Shown here in pieces: positions 9,774 to 23,500 of a DNA stretch of 64,000 nt. The DNA lies in the NCBI GenBank assembly GCA_023091735.1, contig JALKBU010000137.1, positions 1 through 64,000 of the forward strand, read 5' to 3'. The number at the start of each line of letters is the position of its first letter. Position 1 is the stretch's first letter. The notes below the pieces were generated by a model. It saw nothing but the letters and a program-made list of their open reading frames with translations, had not been told where the DNA came from and did no database searches. Made by a program: the position numbers and the translations under genes. This stretch comes from Trichomonas tenax. Lineage: Eukaryota > Parabasalia > Trichomonadida > Trichomonadidae.

Positions 9774-11498
9774 TCATTTTTCGATGATAAGAAAATTAAC
9801 AAAATTCTGTTTGTTGTTATAAAAGTCATTCAGCATGTGAGATTTCTTCTTGATTGCAGACTTTGATATGTATATGTAATGTGTTGGAGTCTCTTTGAAA
9901 GTATTTTCACTGACATCAAAACCACAGTCACTTAACGCATCTCTTATACTTTCGTAAACTCTCGGATTCCATTTAGAGTACGAAAGAACATCATATTGAA
10001 GCGAAATAGAGGCCCTTGTTTTCTCAGACACATTATGAACAATCAATTTGTGCGCATATGAGACCAATACTGGTTTTGGATTTTCCATTTTGTTGTAAAT
10101 TGTTGGATTGATATATTTTCTTTTTTCTATTACAACCAATGATTCTTCAGGTAGTTTTATTATTGAATCTGGAGAAATATAATCAGTGATACACTTTCCT
10201 TGAACTTTGACTAACACACATCCGTATAATCCAGGAAATTCTGATGCGAATCTCTGCAAAATTTCTTCTCCTTTATATCCTTCTGATTTATCTAAGAAAT
10301 AAAGTGAATATATTGTTTCATCACTTCTAAGTAACCAGATAAGCTGTCCGCGGGGCTTAACTTCGCTGACAATGCATGTATTTCGTCGAGGATATCTTGA
10401 TGGAATCGCTGGAAAAGGAAAACATTTTGGATCGTAGTCAAAATAAAAATATTTCTTTGTTGCATCAAGATTTTTGATTTCTGTGAGTGAATGATCTTCT
10501 TTGATGATGAATTTCTTCGGATTTTTGACGATTGGATGCGGCCAAAGCATGTTGTTTGAAAAAAATTCTTGCATATTCGATCTAATATAAAATAACGCGA
10601 TGTATTTTTGTCCATTCTCGAAATTGATTGAAACATAATCTTTTGGACGAATTCCGTGCATTGAAATCTCAAAACACCCAACAGATGAGTTCACTAATGC
10701 ACATATATCACCCTTGTCCTCGAATATCGCAGAAACAAATGAATAATAGCGTTTTTTATCTGCGATTGTATATTCGATCACAAAGTTTTGTTTATCTTCT
10801 TTTTCCGGCAAATACATAATTAAAATCGGGTCTGAGGATTGTGGAACTTCATATTCAGGAAAAGAATTCATTATTTTGTTCGGAAATCCGTGATCTTCAC
10901 AAAAAGTATTGAACAGACTTTTAAGCAACATTGTTTTTGGAGAACTGATGTCAAAACTTAAATCTGGTTTAAGGACAGAATTTAATTGCGAAAAATCAAA
11001 ATCTTCATCAGATTGAGATGAAAGAAGCAAATTTGTGAATCGAAAAGTATTTAAACATGTTGTAATATGAGAGCAGATCGGAATAAAACAGTTTAAACAT
11101 GATGCTACAAATGGATTTGTCGATGAAATTATAGGTTTGAATGGAAGAAGCGATATTTCTATTTTAATTTCGTTGACATTCGATGGCAAAACAAAGTATC
11201 GATAATGATTTAAAGAAATGAACGTATTTAACTTTTGCGTGAATAATTGACCCGAATTTGATAAGCAAAGATTGACAAAAATAACAAAATTGGGGTCGGT
11301 TGTGACTTGTGTCAATTGTGAAATGCCATAAACAGCGATAAGCTTGATTCTAAAATATAATTTTGATTCTTTTGTGATTAAACTCGTTTTTATATCAAAA
11401 ACTGCCTCAAATTCGTTCGACACCAACTGAAATATTATGCTTTTCTCGTTTTGGTGCTTTATTTCGAATGAATAAGGCAAATAATGATATGAGAGCAT
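9774..11498 (-). CDS. USP7-like protein without a Cys box (putative pseudo-deubiquitinase)
   Basis: 574 residues from an ATG. The function is not securely recognised. The first 130 residues are beta-rich and could be a MATH-like domain. The middle (about residues 225-305) resembles the C-terminal half of a USP fold: ILIMYLPEKE in the position of the LKRF segment, then RYYSFVSAIFEDKGD where USPs have Y-L-x-A-V-x-x-H-x-G, and finally KYIALFYIRS resembling the YMLVYIRES end of USP7. Residues of about 310-500 could correspond to USP7-type ubiquitin-like domains. No Cys box (GLxNxGNTCYxNS) and no convincing His box can be found, so a catalytic role is unlikely. It may act as an inactive scaffold. 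Unrelated beta-rich folds remain possible. Confidence 0.35.
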   Translation of the reverse strand: MLSYHYLPYSFEIKHQNEKSIIFQLVSNEFEAVFDIKTSLITKESKLYFRIKLIAVYGISQLTQVTTDPNFVIFVNLCLSNSGQLFTQKLNTFISLNHYRYFVLPSNVNEIKIEISLLPFKPIISSTNPFVASCLNCFIPICSHITTCLNTFRFTNLLLSSQSDEDFDFSQLNSVLKPDLSFDISSPKTMLLKSLFNTFCEDHGFPNKIMNSFPEYEVPQSSDPILIMYLPEKEDKQNFVIEYTIADKKRYYSFVSAIFEDKGDICALVNSSVGCFEISMHGIRPKDYVSINFENGQKYIALFYIRSNMQEFFSNNMLWPHPIVKNPKKFIIKEDHSLTEIKNLDATKKYFYFDYDPKCFPFPAIPSRYPRRNTCIVSEVKPRGQLIWLLRSDETIYSLYFLDKSEGYKGEEILQRFASEFPGLYGCVLVKVQGKCITDYISPDSIIKLPEESLVVIEKRKYINPTIYNKMENPKPVLVSYAHKLIVHNVSEKTRASISLQYDVLSYSKWNPRVYESIRDALSDCGFDVSENTFKETPTHYIYISKSAIKKKSHMLNDFYNNKQNFVNFLIIEK

Positions 11499-11573
11499 TT
11501 TATTAAAAAAAAGATTTAAAAAACTGAAATTGACATTATGGAAAAATTACGTTGGTGAAAAAAATAAAAATGA

Positions 11574-14500
11574 TTATGTCTTGAAGGAGTTGAGGGCGCT
11601 CTTCGCTGCCTCAAGCTTTCTCCTGGCTTCGACGACTCTGGCCTCAGCGTTGAGTCTTTCGAGAAGGTTGTTCCTTCTTGGTTCTGCGAACGAAAGATTT
11701 GCGCCAAGTTGTGGGATTGTTGATGCTGGTGCAGCCGCTGGCTGTGGCTGTGTTTCCTGTGGGAGCTTCTCCTTGAGTTTCTTCGCTGTGTTGTACATGC
11801 CTCTCGAGAGGTTCTCCATAGCCTGAGCAATCTCCGGGGTGCCACCGGTCTTGCGGACTGTAAGTGCGAGAGAGGACATGAGCTCGGCGAGTTTGACACT
11901 GACGTTTGTGGCATTCCTTGTGGCCTCGGCGTCATCCATCTGAGTCATGGTGCGAGCTGACTTGATGAGTGACTGGGTGAGGGCTGGGATTGGAGCGCAC
12001 TTCTCATCGAGAAATTCGCCAGAAATGAAGGAAATCTGCGAGCGTGCGAACTCGAGGATTGTCTTCGATGTGGATGCGATTGGGATGAAGGAGACAATAA
12101 GTTCCTTAGCTACCTTGGATCTATTTTCAGCCTGTTGTGATAGTGAGTCGAGTGTGTTTGTAGCGTCGTTGAGTGCGATTGACGCCATTTGAGCCATATC
12201 ACCGGACTTCATCTCCTTGAATGAAAGTGATTCGAGGGCCTCCTTTGTTGCCTTCTCGAGTTCAGCGAGGTCGCTGTCGGCTGATGGTGCGCTGTAGATC
12301 TTCGATCTGCATGCAATGATAGCGCAGTCACCGGCTCTAACGACATGATTAACGTTGGCACGTGTTGTGATGTAAGCGAGAGAGTGATGGAAGTTGGAGA
12401 GAGCATTAACAATCTCTTCTGCTTTGCCCTTCTTGATGGATGATGTGAGATCGCCAAGGGACTCGTTGATGACGGTGTTGCACTGCTCCTGTGTACCTGA
12501 TGGGTACTCAGAAATGCGTGGTGTGAATCTGATTGGGATCTTAGCATCGATCTCCGGTGGGACACGAAGTGGCTCTGCAGACTTGAATGTGATGTACTGT
12601 GTTCTCAACTCGATGACATGACCGATTGCTGTCTGAGCATCTTCGAATGAGAAGTCTTCTGGGCCATTGATTGAAGCAAACTTGGACTCAAGTTCGCTGA
12701 GGAGAGCAGAAATGTCTGAGTCCTGATCGCCCTGGAATGATGCGATGCAGCTCTTCATGCCGCGGATATTGGTGAAGATATCCGTCCTGATTCTTGTGAA
12801 TGTTCTCATTGCAAGTGGCTTCCTTGAAGCAATGCCTGGCTTGGCAGAGTTTGCGTCGTATGATGATGGAGGAAGTGTTGCGTTGATTCTTGCAAGACGT
12901 GAGATATCAGCCATAACAGAAACTGCAGCCTGTGAGAACTGATCATTGTCGGTCTTATCTTCTGAGATCTCTGCGAGTTCATCGTACTTGTTGGCAATCT
13001 TGTTGACAACGAGTGTGAATTCTCTGTTGGCCTTCTGAACACCTCTCTGGTCGGCCTTTTCTGTCTGTGCATCAAGTTCCTTGAATGTGTTGAAGAGGTT
13101 CATGAGGTCATCGTTGAGGTCGAAGTTCTCGCTGGCCTTTGTGGACTGCATGAGTGTGTTGATAGCAACATCGAGAGCTCCGGCCTTCATCTTGCCGAGG
13201 GCAAGTGTGGACTCTTCCTTCTTCTTGGCTCTTGTTGCCTGGATGAGAGCTGTGGAGCTGGCCTGAACGGAGTCAGAGAGTTGCATGATTCTATCGGCGA
13301 TGGCATTGAAGTCTCCCTCCTGTCTAAGTGGGCCGCAGAACTCGGACTGGATAACGTCTTCGACTGCTGTGATGAGGTTGGAGAGATCGTCGCCATCATC
13401 CTGAGTGATGACTGCACGGGATTCGACCTTTGTGGCGAGAGCACGAAGTGGAGCACTGTAGAGTGTTGCGTTCGGAAGATCCTTCATGATTCCTGCAAGC
13501 TTGGAGTTAGCGGCAAGAACTGGTGCGATTTCGGCGATCTTCTCGATGTTCTTCTCTTCAAGGGCTGCGCGCATATCATCGACATTGTAGAGTGTAGCGA
13601 GAGATGGATCGATTGCTTCGAGGTTTGCAGCAGCCTGGAGAAGGACGATTGAATCCTTGTCTGTGTTTGCATGGGCAACAGCACAAGCGAGTTCGACGTT
13701 GATTGCATCAAGTCTATCATCTGGAAGGCTGAATGCCATCATGTTCCTTGATGCCTTTGCAGTCATGACTGGAAGAACAGTCTTGATCTCCTCCTTTGTT
13801 GCGAGGGCCATGTTCTTGTGGAGGTCGACGTTCATCTTGGCTGGATCAGCAATGGCTGGGTTAGCGGTCATTGCCTTGACTGTGTCGAGAGCGTTCATGA
13901 GGTTGTTGACCTCGAGGATGAGAGCATCCTTCTTGGCTGTCTCCTCTGGAGAAAGCTCCTTGACTGGCTTGTTAAGGAGTGGCTGAAGTTCGTTGGCCTT
14001 GAGCTGGAGATCCTCAATGCACTTCTCAACGAATCCGACTGGAGCGTCTTCGTGAGCAGAAAGATCCTTGAATTCTTCGATGATATTTGGTGATGGCATT
14101 CTTGCGGAGACAACGACGATTTCATCATCTGATGGCTCTGCTGGAGCAGCAGCCTCGAGATTCATGTCTGATGGTAAAGCGCGCTCCTTTGTCTTCAGCT
14201 TCTTGACCTTCTTTAGTTTCTTCTTCTCTGTCTTCTTCGGTGGCTTGCTGATTGGCTTCGATGGTGGTGTTTGCATCTGCATGCCTGGGTAGCCGTATGG
14301 CGGGAATCCTGGCATTGGAGAGCCTGGATGGAATCCGTATGGTGTTGGATAACCATATGGTGATGGTGGCATTCCGCCGTAGAACTGGGCCAAAGCCTGC
14401 TGGTATCCTTGCTCGAATCCGCTGCGGTAGTTGAGTGGCTTGCGAGCCTGGAGCTGCGGTGTCTTCGGAAGTTCCTTGCTCTTGTTTGTAGCAAAGATTT

Positions 14501-17500
14501 CACGGCGCTTGTCGATTGGGATCTTGTGAGCGTTGTAATCGATTTCGGCAACAGCATCGTTCATGATCTGCTGGCGGGCAACTTCATCGGCCAAAGCCTG
14601 GATGAGTTCATCAAGGATGCCGTTCTTCTCTGGTGGGAGAAGGAGTTCGATTGCATCACCTGCGCTTGACTTTATAGCACGAGCAGATGTTGTGGCTCCA
14701 ACCTTGACAGCGAAGCCTTCGATTGGTGCAAGTTGCTTGATCTTTGTGTTGACGAAGTCTTCTTGTGGCTTGGTCTTGATGATCTTCTTGGCAGCATCAG
14801 AGTGAGCATCATGCTTGGCAATGAGCTTGCGGACCTCATTGAATTCGTCTGGTTTGAAGCCGACGCTTGCAAGTTCATCGTCTTTGATTCCTTTGATGAG
14901 GAATGTGTTGACGTCAGCCTGAGCATCGAATGCCTGGAGGAGTGGGAAGAGAAGCTTAGCCTGCTCTCTGTTGAATTGGCCATCCTTGATAGCGAGATCG
15001 ACTGTCTTGCGGATCTCCTCGTCGCGGGCCTTCTGGTCTGGCTTGATGGAGTGGTTGGCGAGGATGTCAACAAGGTAGTCGTGCTGGTCATCGTTGAATC
15101 CAAGGGCGAATGTTGTTGTGTGGCTGTTCTCGATTGGGTTGATACCAATGACAGCTGCAGAGCGCTGCTCTGCGAGAAGGTCTCCGGCTGCATCGATAGC
15201 AGCTCTTGTGAAGGCATCAGCCTGCGGCTTGTCGCAGTTCTCCAATGCAGATGCATGGATATCAGAGTTGATGAGTGCATCAAGAACTGCGCCTGCGATA
15301 TCTTCCTTGAATTCTGGTGAATGAGCAGCAACAACGCGAGCTTCGACGAAGTCGTTCTGCTCGTCTGTAAGGCCATCGTTCGGCATGTAGACCTCGACAA
15401 CAGATGGGATTGAGCGTTCAGCAATCTCGGAAGCAACTGCAATTGCCTGTCCATCGAGTGAAGCTGGGACCATTCTTGGATCGATGTTAGCCTCCTTGAG
15501 AGCAACAAATGTCTCCTTGCCTGTTGGCTTCTTGACAGCGAGCTTGACCTGCTCCTTGAGTGGCTCCGACATGGCCTGATCTGGGATCTCCATTGGCAAA
15601 CTTGGAAGTCCATATGGAGAGCCAACGAATGGCTGAATTCTCGGGGATGGCTGGTAGCCGTATGGAGATGGATAACCATATGGTGATGGTGGATATCCGT
15701 ATAGTGTTGGTGTGCCTGGTGTGAAGGAAACCTGTCTCTGTGGCTGCTGTGTGTTCGGCTGGAGTGTAGAGAACTGCTGCTGGCGGTTTGGTGTTGGGAT
15801 GTTCCTGAACTTGCGAGAACGGGATGTTCTTGAGTTAGGTGCAGAGAACTTGTCGATGTCGCTGATCTCCGGTGGAGCAGCAGCGATGAGTGAGCTGCGG
15901 CGAGCTGTTGGACGTGCTGTGCTGACTCTTCTGTTGGAATTCTTCTTGTGGGCCTTGCGGCGGTGCTCCTTCGGAATATTGGCGGATTCGAGAGCAATAT
16001 CGGCGCCTCCAGCAACACGAACTTGTTCCTTAGCAACTTCCTCAGCGACTGGCTCAAGAAGGCTGTTAAGGTCTGGTAACTGCTCCTTCGGAATTGTGCG
16101 CTCAACAACACACTCTGTGTCAGCAAGAAGGATTCTGGCATCGATTGGCTTGAGTGCGGCAACTGCAGCTGCCTCTTGCTTCTTGAGTTCTTCGATCATG
16201 TCCTTGACGAAGTCTTGTTGCTCCTTCTTCTTGAGAAGGACCTTGGCCTTGTCTGACTCTGTGTCGTGCTCAGCAATAAGCTTGCGAGCATCGATGTTTT
16301 CTTCTGGCTTGAATCCTGCCTTAGCGAGATCGGCATCTGGGATCGACATTACGAAGTCTGCGAGATCCTTCTGGGCGTCAGCAGTCTTAAGGAGCTCACG
16401 GATGATGCGTGTCTGCTCTGGAGCAATCTTGTTCTCAGAGACGGCCTTCTGGATTTCAGCCTCGATGATGTCATCGCGCTTGGACTTGTCGGCTTCTGTT
16501 TCATGCTTAGCAAGGATGTCAGAAACGTTATCCTGTTGATCTTCGTTGAATCCGAGTGAGCGGCATAACTTGCGAGAGTTCTCGAATGGATTTGTACCTG
16601 TGACAGCGGATGAATGCTGCTCAGCCATTGCATCAGCGACAGCATCAGCAATAGCACGAACAAGGATCGGTGTCTTGGTGCTGTCGAAGCTCTGAGCGGC
16701 CTTGTTGCGAACATCGGACTTTGTGAGGACATCATATGTTGAGCCAGCAACGTTATCCAAGAACTCTGGAGAGTTAACACTCTTGAGTCTCTCTTCGATA
16801 ACATCGTTCTGTTCCTTGGACAACTCCTCGACTGGAGCATAAGCAGATGCAACTGTTGGGATAGTGCGGCCACATGACTCGATGGCGTCAACGATGTCTT
16901 CTCCACCAAGCTCTGCTGGGATGTTGTGTGGATCGATTCTGTCCTTGCGGAGTTGGCCGATTGTGTTCTTGCCTCCACGAGCCTTTGCCTTCTGGACCTT
17001 CTCCTTCTGTTCGACAGAGAGTCCTTCCTGTCGCTCCTCTTCGCCCTTGTTGGCTTCAAAGATTTCATGACGCTTATCCTGTGGGATCTTCTGTGCATTG
17101 TGGTCAACTTCTGCGTCGACAGCAATGCGGCATTGCTCCTTGGCAACTTCCTTAGCAAGGTCTTCGATGATTGGATCGAAGTCATTGGCGTATTCGTGTG
17201 GAAGGCATCTCTCGACAACAGCCTTTGTGTCGTGCTTGATAACTTCTTCGTCAATTGGAACAAGTGCCTTAGCAACTTCATCATCGAGCTTGGATTGGAC
17301 ATTGACTTTCTCCTTGATATAGTCCTTCTGTTGTGGTGTCTTGAGAAGCTTCTTGGCGTCATCAGATTCAACATCATGATTGACAACAAGCTTGCGAGCA
17401 CTATCGTACTCATCTGGCTTGAAGCCTTGTGCAGCGAGTTCGGAGTCTGGGATAGAGTTGACATGAGCAGCAGAATCGTGGAGAGCATCGAGGAACTGAA

Positions 17501-20500
17501 GGAGGTTCTTGAGGAACTTGCCTTGTTCTGGTGTGATCTTCTTGTCCTTGATGGCCTGGTCGATGACCTTATCGATGCCTTCTAAGCGAGAAGCCCTGTC
17601 TGGCTTGGTCTGGTGCTTGTTGACAGCCTCGACAACGAAGTCATGCTGCTGTGGGTTCATGCCGAGAGCTTTTGTGATTCTGTGGCTGTTCTCGATTGGA
17701 GTGATGCCAACGACAGCTGCGGAGTGCTGCTCGTTGAAGAGATCACCAAGAACCTCTGCAATGGACTGGATAAGTGGTGTAGCAGCAGCAGATCCAAGCT
17801 TCTTGTTGGAGTTCTCTCTGACCTTGGAGTTCTCAAGGGCATCCAATGTTGAGCCTGCAACTTCATCCTTGTAAGCCTGTGTATGCGCCTTCTTAGCGCG
17901 TTCTTCAACGAACTTGTTCTGAGTGGCACTGAGTCCAGCAACTGGTGTGTAGAAGCTCATGACGCGTGGATGAGACTTCACACCGGCCTGATGAGCTAGA
18001 GCGATGTTCTGGCCACCAAGTGTTGTTGGGATGATATTTGGAGTGATGTTGTCTTCTCGGAGCTGTTCCATTGTCTTCTTGCCCTTCTTCGACTTGGCCT
18101 TCTTGACTTTCTCGCGGTCTTCTGGGCTGAGAGCGCTTTCTGGGATCTCGCGTGAGACTGGTGTGTGGAATTCGCGGTCTGTGCTGGATTCGAAATTCCT
18201 GGAGTTGAACTGTGTGATTGTACGGTACTGAGAAGCTGGTGTCATCTCTGTGACGTCTTCTGTGATCTGTCTACGCTTATCTTGCTTGATGCGGAATTCT
18301 GCGAACTCGATATCAGCTGTGACACCGATTGCGAGTTGTTCTCTGGCTGTTTCTTCTGCAACGAGTTCGATGATATTATCAACGAGATCGATCTTCTCCT
18401 CTGGGATGAGGTAATCGTAAACATTGGCTGTCTGTTGAGAAATGATTTCCTCATTGAGTGTTGTGAGAGCTGAGACTGCGTCTGATTCGAATTCCTTCAT
18501 GTCGCTCCATGTGCTCTTGAAGAATCTCTTCTGGTCGTTTGTGACGAACAATGCCTTGAACTGATCGGAGTTGATATCCTTTAAAGCAATTGAACGCCTG
18601 ACAGCCCAGAAGTCGTTCTTCTTCCAGCCGGTCTTTTCGAGGTCTTCGTCCTTGATGTTTGCGAGATGCTCAGCCATGAGATGCTGATCGTCAACCGACT
18701 GGAGGATGTACTTGAGTATGTCGACCTGGGCGTTTGTCAAAACTGCAGCGACATGAGCCTTGAGGATCTCCTGGCGGATTTGTTCTTCGCGGACCTTAGC
18801 ATCAGGATCTGTCTGGCGCTCCTGAAGCACATCGATGACGTATGCATGCTGAACATCGTTGAAGCCGAGGAACTGCATGATCTTTGGACTGAACTCGAAG
18901 ATGGAGACGCCTGTGATGGAAGCATTGCGCTGGGCCTCGATGATTTCACCAGCAGCGTCGGCGGCAGCCTTGGATAAGTAGTCGGCAACGACCTTATCAA
19001 GGTGTCCATAAACGTGGTGGTGCAAGCTGGAGTTCTCGAGGACGTTGAGTGTGGAACCAGCAATGTCGTCCTTGAATTCCTTCGTCTGAGCGTAGTTGAC
19101 TCTCTTCTCAACAAATGCGTTCTGGTCTTCTGTGAGATCATCTTGTGGAACGTATGGCTCAACAATCATGATCTCAGCTTTCTCGGCGAAGTTGACAGCG
19201 TTGGAGATGTTCTGGCCACCAACAGAGTCTGGGATGGAATGAAGATCGATGTTCTCGTGCTTGAGTTCCTCGATTGTGTTCTTTCCACCCTTGGCCTTGG
19301 CCTTCTTGATCTTGTCCTTTGCCTCTGGTGTGATGGAGTCTTCTGCGACTTCTGCACGGATTGTTGGAAGCTGGATGTGAGATGGGATTGGTACTGGAGC
19401 ATTGGACTTTCTTGTTGGATCCTTGTTCTTCTCGAATACTTCGTGGCGCTCTTCCTTGGCGATATTGTGGTTGTCGAAGCCAACTTCAGCAGATGTGTTG
19501 ATTCTGACCTGTTCCTTGGCTACTTCCTTAGCGACATCTTCGAGGATCTTTTCAACATCATCAAGCTTGTGAGCTGGGATACTGCGCTCGATGACCTTGA
19601 AGGACTCCTTCTTCATGACTGCCTTATCGAGTGGAGCCATCTTTTCGGCAGCCTTGTCCTCGAGCTTCTCGAGTTCTGCGAACTTGGCTTCGATGTATTC
19701 CTTCTGCTTTGGTGTATTGATGAGCTTCTGAGCCTTCTGTGACTCTGTGTCATTATCGGCAATGAGTTGTTTGACAGCATCGCATTCCTCTGGCTTGAAG
19801 CCTTGGTTGATGATGTCCTCATCCTGGATAGATGTGACATATTCAGCGCAGTCGTTCATTGCATCGACAGCATCGAGCATCTGCTTGAGTGCCTTGGCCT
19901 GCTCCTTTGTGATCTTGCCATCCTTGACGGCCTTCTTGGCTGTCTTCTTGTTGTCCTCATCGCGATCCTTTGGATCTTCTGTTGTTTCGTGATCGAGGAT
20001 GATTCTGACGATATTATCGTGCTGCTCTGGCTCGAATCCAAGTCCCTTTGTCATCTTGCGAGAGTTCTCGAATGGCGAGATGCCTGTGATAGCAGCGGAC
20101 TTCTGCTCGTTGATGAGATTACCGGCAGCTGTTGCAGCAGCATTGCAGATTGTGTCTGCCTGGTACTTCTCGAATTCTCTGTCAGACTTCTCACGTGTCT
20201 TGGCATCGTTGATGGCATCAAAAGTAGCGCCTGCAACATCATCCTGGTAGTCCTTCTCGTTAGCCTTGTTGAATCTGTCTTCGATGAATGCATTCTGCTC
20301 CTTGGAGAGCTCTTCGTGTGGTGTGTATGTCTTAGCGACAGATGGAACAGCATGTTCACCAACTTGTGTAGCGGCGGCAATTTCGAGACCACCGAGCTTG
20401 GATGGGATTTCGGCTGGTTTGATTCCTTCCTTGCGGAGTTCTTGGAGTGTCTCCTTACCGCGCTTGGCCTTGGCCTTTCTGACTTTAGACTTCTTTTCGG

Positions 20501-23500
20501 ATGGCAAAGCATTGTCTGCGACCTCCTTGAAGATTGGCCTGAATGCTGGATGTGTGCTGGACGGAGCGCTCTTGTGGGAGCTGGCGCGGTGGAACTTGTG
20601 CTTTTCAACATTGTCGTCGAAGATCTTCTGTCTCTCCTTCTCTTCAATCTTCTTATCAGCGTAGTCAACCTCAGCATCAGCGGCAACGCGGCATTGCTCC
20701 TTAGCGACCTCCGTAGCAAGGTCTTCAATGATGTCGTCAACAATGTCAAGCTTGCTGGCTGGGACTGTCTTCTTGATCTGATCAGCTGACTTGTTCTTGA
20801 TGAGTTCCTTGTTGACTGTTGTGAGAGCTTCAACGACCTTCTCTTCGAGATTCTCGAGTTCCTTGGACTTATCTTCGACAAACTTCTTCTGCTTTGGATC
20901 CTTAAGATGCTTCTTGGCCTTCTCAGATGTTGTGTCGTTGTCAGCGATAAGCTTGCGAACCTCAGCATACTCATCTGGCTTGAGTCCTTGCTTAGCGAGT
21001 TCCTCATCGGAAACATTCTGTGTAAGGAATTCGTTGATATCGTGCTGAGCATCCTTGGCCTTAAGGATATCCTTGATCAACTTGCTTTGCTCCTTTGTGA
21101 TCTTGCCCTCTTCAACAGCCTTGTCAACCTTAGCGTTGATGTCGGCTTCGCGGGCTTTTTTGTCTGGCTTGGTCTGGTGGTTGCGGAGGAGATCCTTGAC
21201 AAGCTCCTGTTGTTCTTCATCAAGTCCGAGAGCATCTGTGAAGTTGTTGCTGTTCTCAAATGGAGAAACGCCGACAACTGCAGCAGCGTGCTGTTCAGCA
21301 AGGATATCACCTGCAGCATCGCCTGTTGCCTTGATAACTGTGATGGCTGGTTCCTTCTCAAGACGCTCGTTGGCCTTCTCACTGATCTTGGCGCCTTCGA
21401 CTGCTGTGAGTGTTGATCCAGCAACCTCGTCGCCAAACTCATCTGTGTAAGCCTTCTTGACTCTGTCAGCGACGAACTGGTTCTGTGGTTCTGAAAGGTT
21501 GCCGTTCGGCTTGTAATCCTGAGCAACTGTGGGTGTGGCACGCTCACCAGCATCGTAGGCAGCTGTAAGTTCGAGGCCACCAAGAGATGTGGGGATTGTG
21601 TCTGGAGAGATGTTGACATCGCGGAGTTCCTTCATTGTCTCCTTGCCTCCTTTGTTCTTGGCCTTTCTGACCTTCTCCTTATCAACTGGAGCCATGTAAT
21701 CGTCTGGGATTTCGCGGACCTTTGGTTGTCCGAACATGTTCATCTGCGCTGAGATGTAGATTGGATCCTGAGACTTCGGTGGTTCTGAAGCCTTGTCTGT
21801 ATCCTTGTTTTCAGCAAAGACAGCAGAGCGATCGACCTTCTTGATGTCTTCGTCAGCGAAGTCGATGTCAGCGTTTGTAGCAATGCGAACTTGTTCCTTA
21901 GCAACCTCTTCAGCTAGATTATCGAGAATCTTGTCAACATCATCAAGCTTGAAGAATGGAACATGCTTCTTGATAGCGCTGTTGGATCTCTTCTTGATGA
22001 CTCTCTTGTTGATTGGCTTCATTGCCTTGACAGCTTCATCTTCGTGCTTCTCGATCTCCTTGATCTTGTCCTCAACGAACTTCTTCTGCTTGTCGTCCTT
22101 GAGATGCTTCTTGGCTTTATCAGAGTCAACATCGCAATCAGCAATGAGTTTGCGGACCTCGGCGAAGTCTTCTGAAGCGAATCCTTGTTTGGTAAGTTCA
22201 GCATCAGAAACTCCGTTGTTGACATAATCAGAAACATCGTTCTGAGCATCGATTGCTTCGATGATTTCTCTGAGAGCTGGAGCCTGAGACTTTGTGATCT
22301 TGCCATCGTTGATAGCTTGTTCGACAATCTTCTCGATTTCTTCATCGCAAGCTGCCTTGACCTTGGGTGTGTCGTGCTTGGCAATAACCTCCTGGATATA
22401 TTCGTGCTGATCTTCATCGAATCCTTGAGCAGCTGTAAGCTCGCGGCTATTCTCAAATGACGTAACGCCCATGACTGCAGCAGAATGTTGTTCGATCATG
22501 AGGTTGCCTGCAGCTTCAGCAGCAGCCTTGAAGACTTCGTGTGTTGCCTCCTTCTCAAGGACATCGTTGAGGTCATCACGGATCTTGGACTTCTCGATTG
22601 TGTCGAGTGTAGAGCCAGCAACTTCGTTCTGGAATTCTGGCGTGAATGCATCAGCAACTCTGTCAGCGATGAACTCGTTCTGGTCTGCGTTGAGCTTGTT
22701 GGATGGTTCATATGTCTTATTGACTGATGGAGAAGCTTCATCGGCTGCATCAGCAACTGCTGTGAATGTTTCGCCACCAAGAGATGTTGGGATAGCACGG
22801 AGATCAATGTCATTCTTCTGGAGCTCTTCGATTGCATCCTTGCCACCTTTGTTCTTGGCCTTTCTGACCTTACGCTTCTCTGTAGCAGCCATTGAGTCAT
22901 CTGGAATCTCCCAGATTCCCTTGTAATCTGGAGCGAAGTCTTCTGCGAAGTCTGGGATGTCGCGTTCAAGAACATTCTCTGACTCGTGTTCAATGGTCTT
23001 GTGTTCATGAGCAAGATCATGGCGTGTTTCCTTATTGATACCCTTGTCGTTGAAGTCGACATCAGCCTTTGTAGCGACCTTAACCTGCTCTTGGGCAACG
23101 GCATTAGCGAGGTCTTCGATGATCTTGTCAACTTCATCTTGCTTGTCTGAAACATTGCGTCTGATTTTGTCAGCAGACTTGTTCTTGATGATTGCCTTGT
23201 TGATTGGTGTGAGGGCTTCAATGGCATTCTCTTCAAGCTTCTGGAGTTCCTTGATCTTGTCTTCGACAAACTTCTTCTGCTTTGGATCCTTGAGGTGCTT
23301 CTGAGCCTCCTCAGAATCTGTGTCGTGGTTAGCGATGAGTTTGCGAAGTTGGGCAAACTCTTCTGGAGCGAATCCTTGCTTAGCAAGTTCAGAGTTGGAA
23401 ACTTCTCTGTTAACGAAGTTGGAGCAATCATTCTGAGCATCCTGAGCAGCAAGAAGATCTCTGAGGATATCGGCCTGATCCTCTGTGATTCTGCCTTCCT

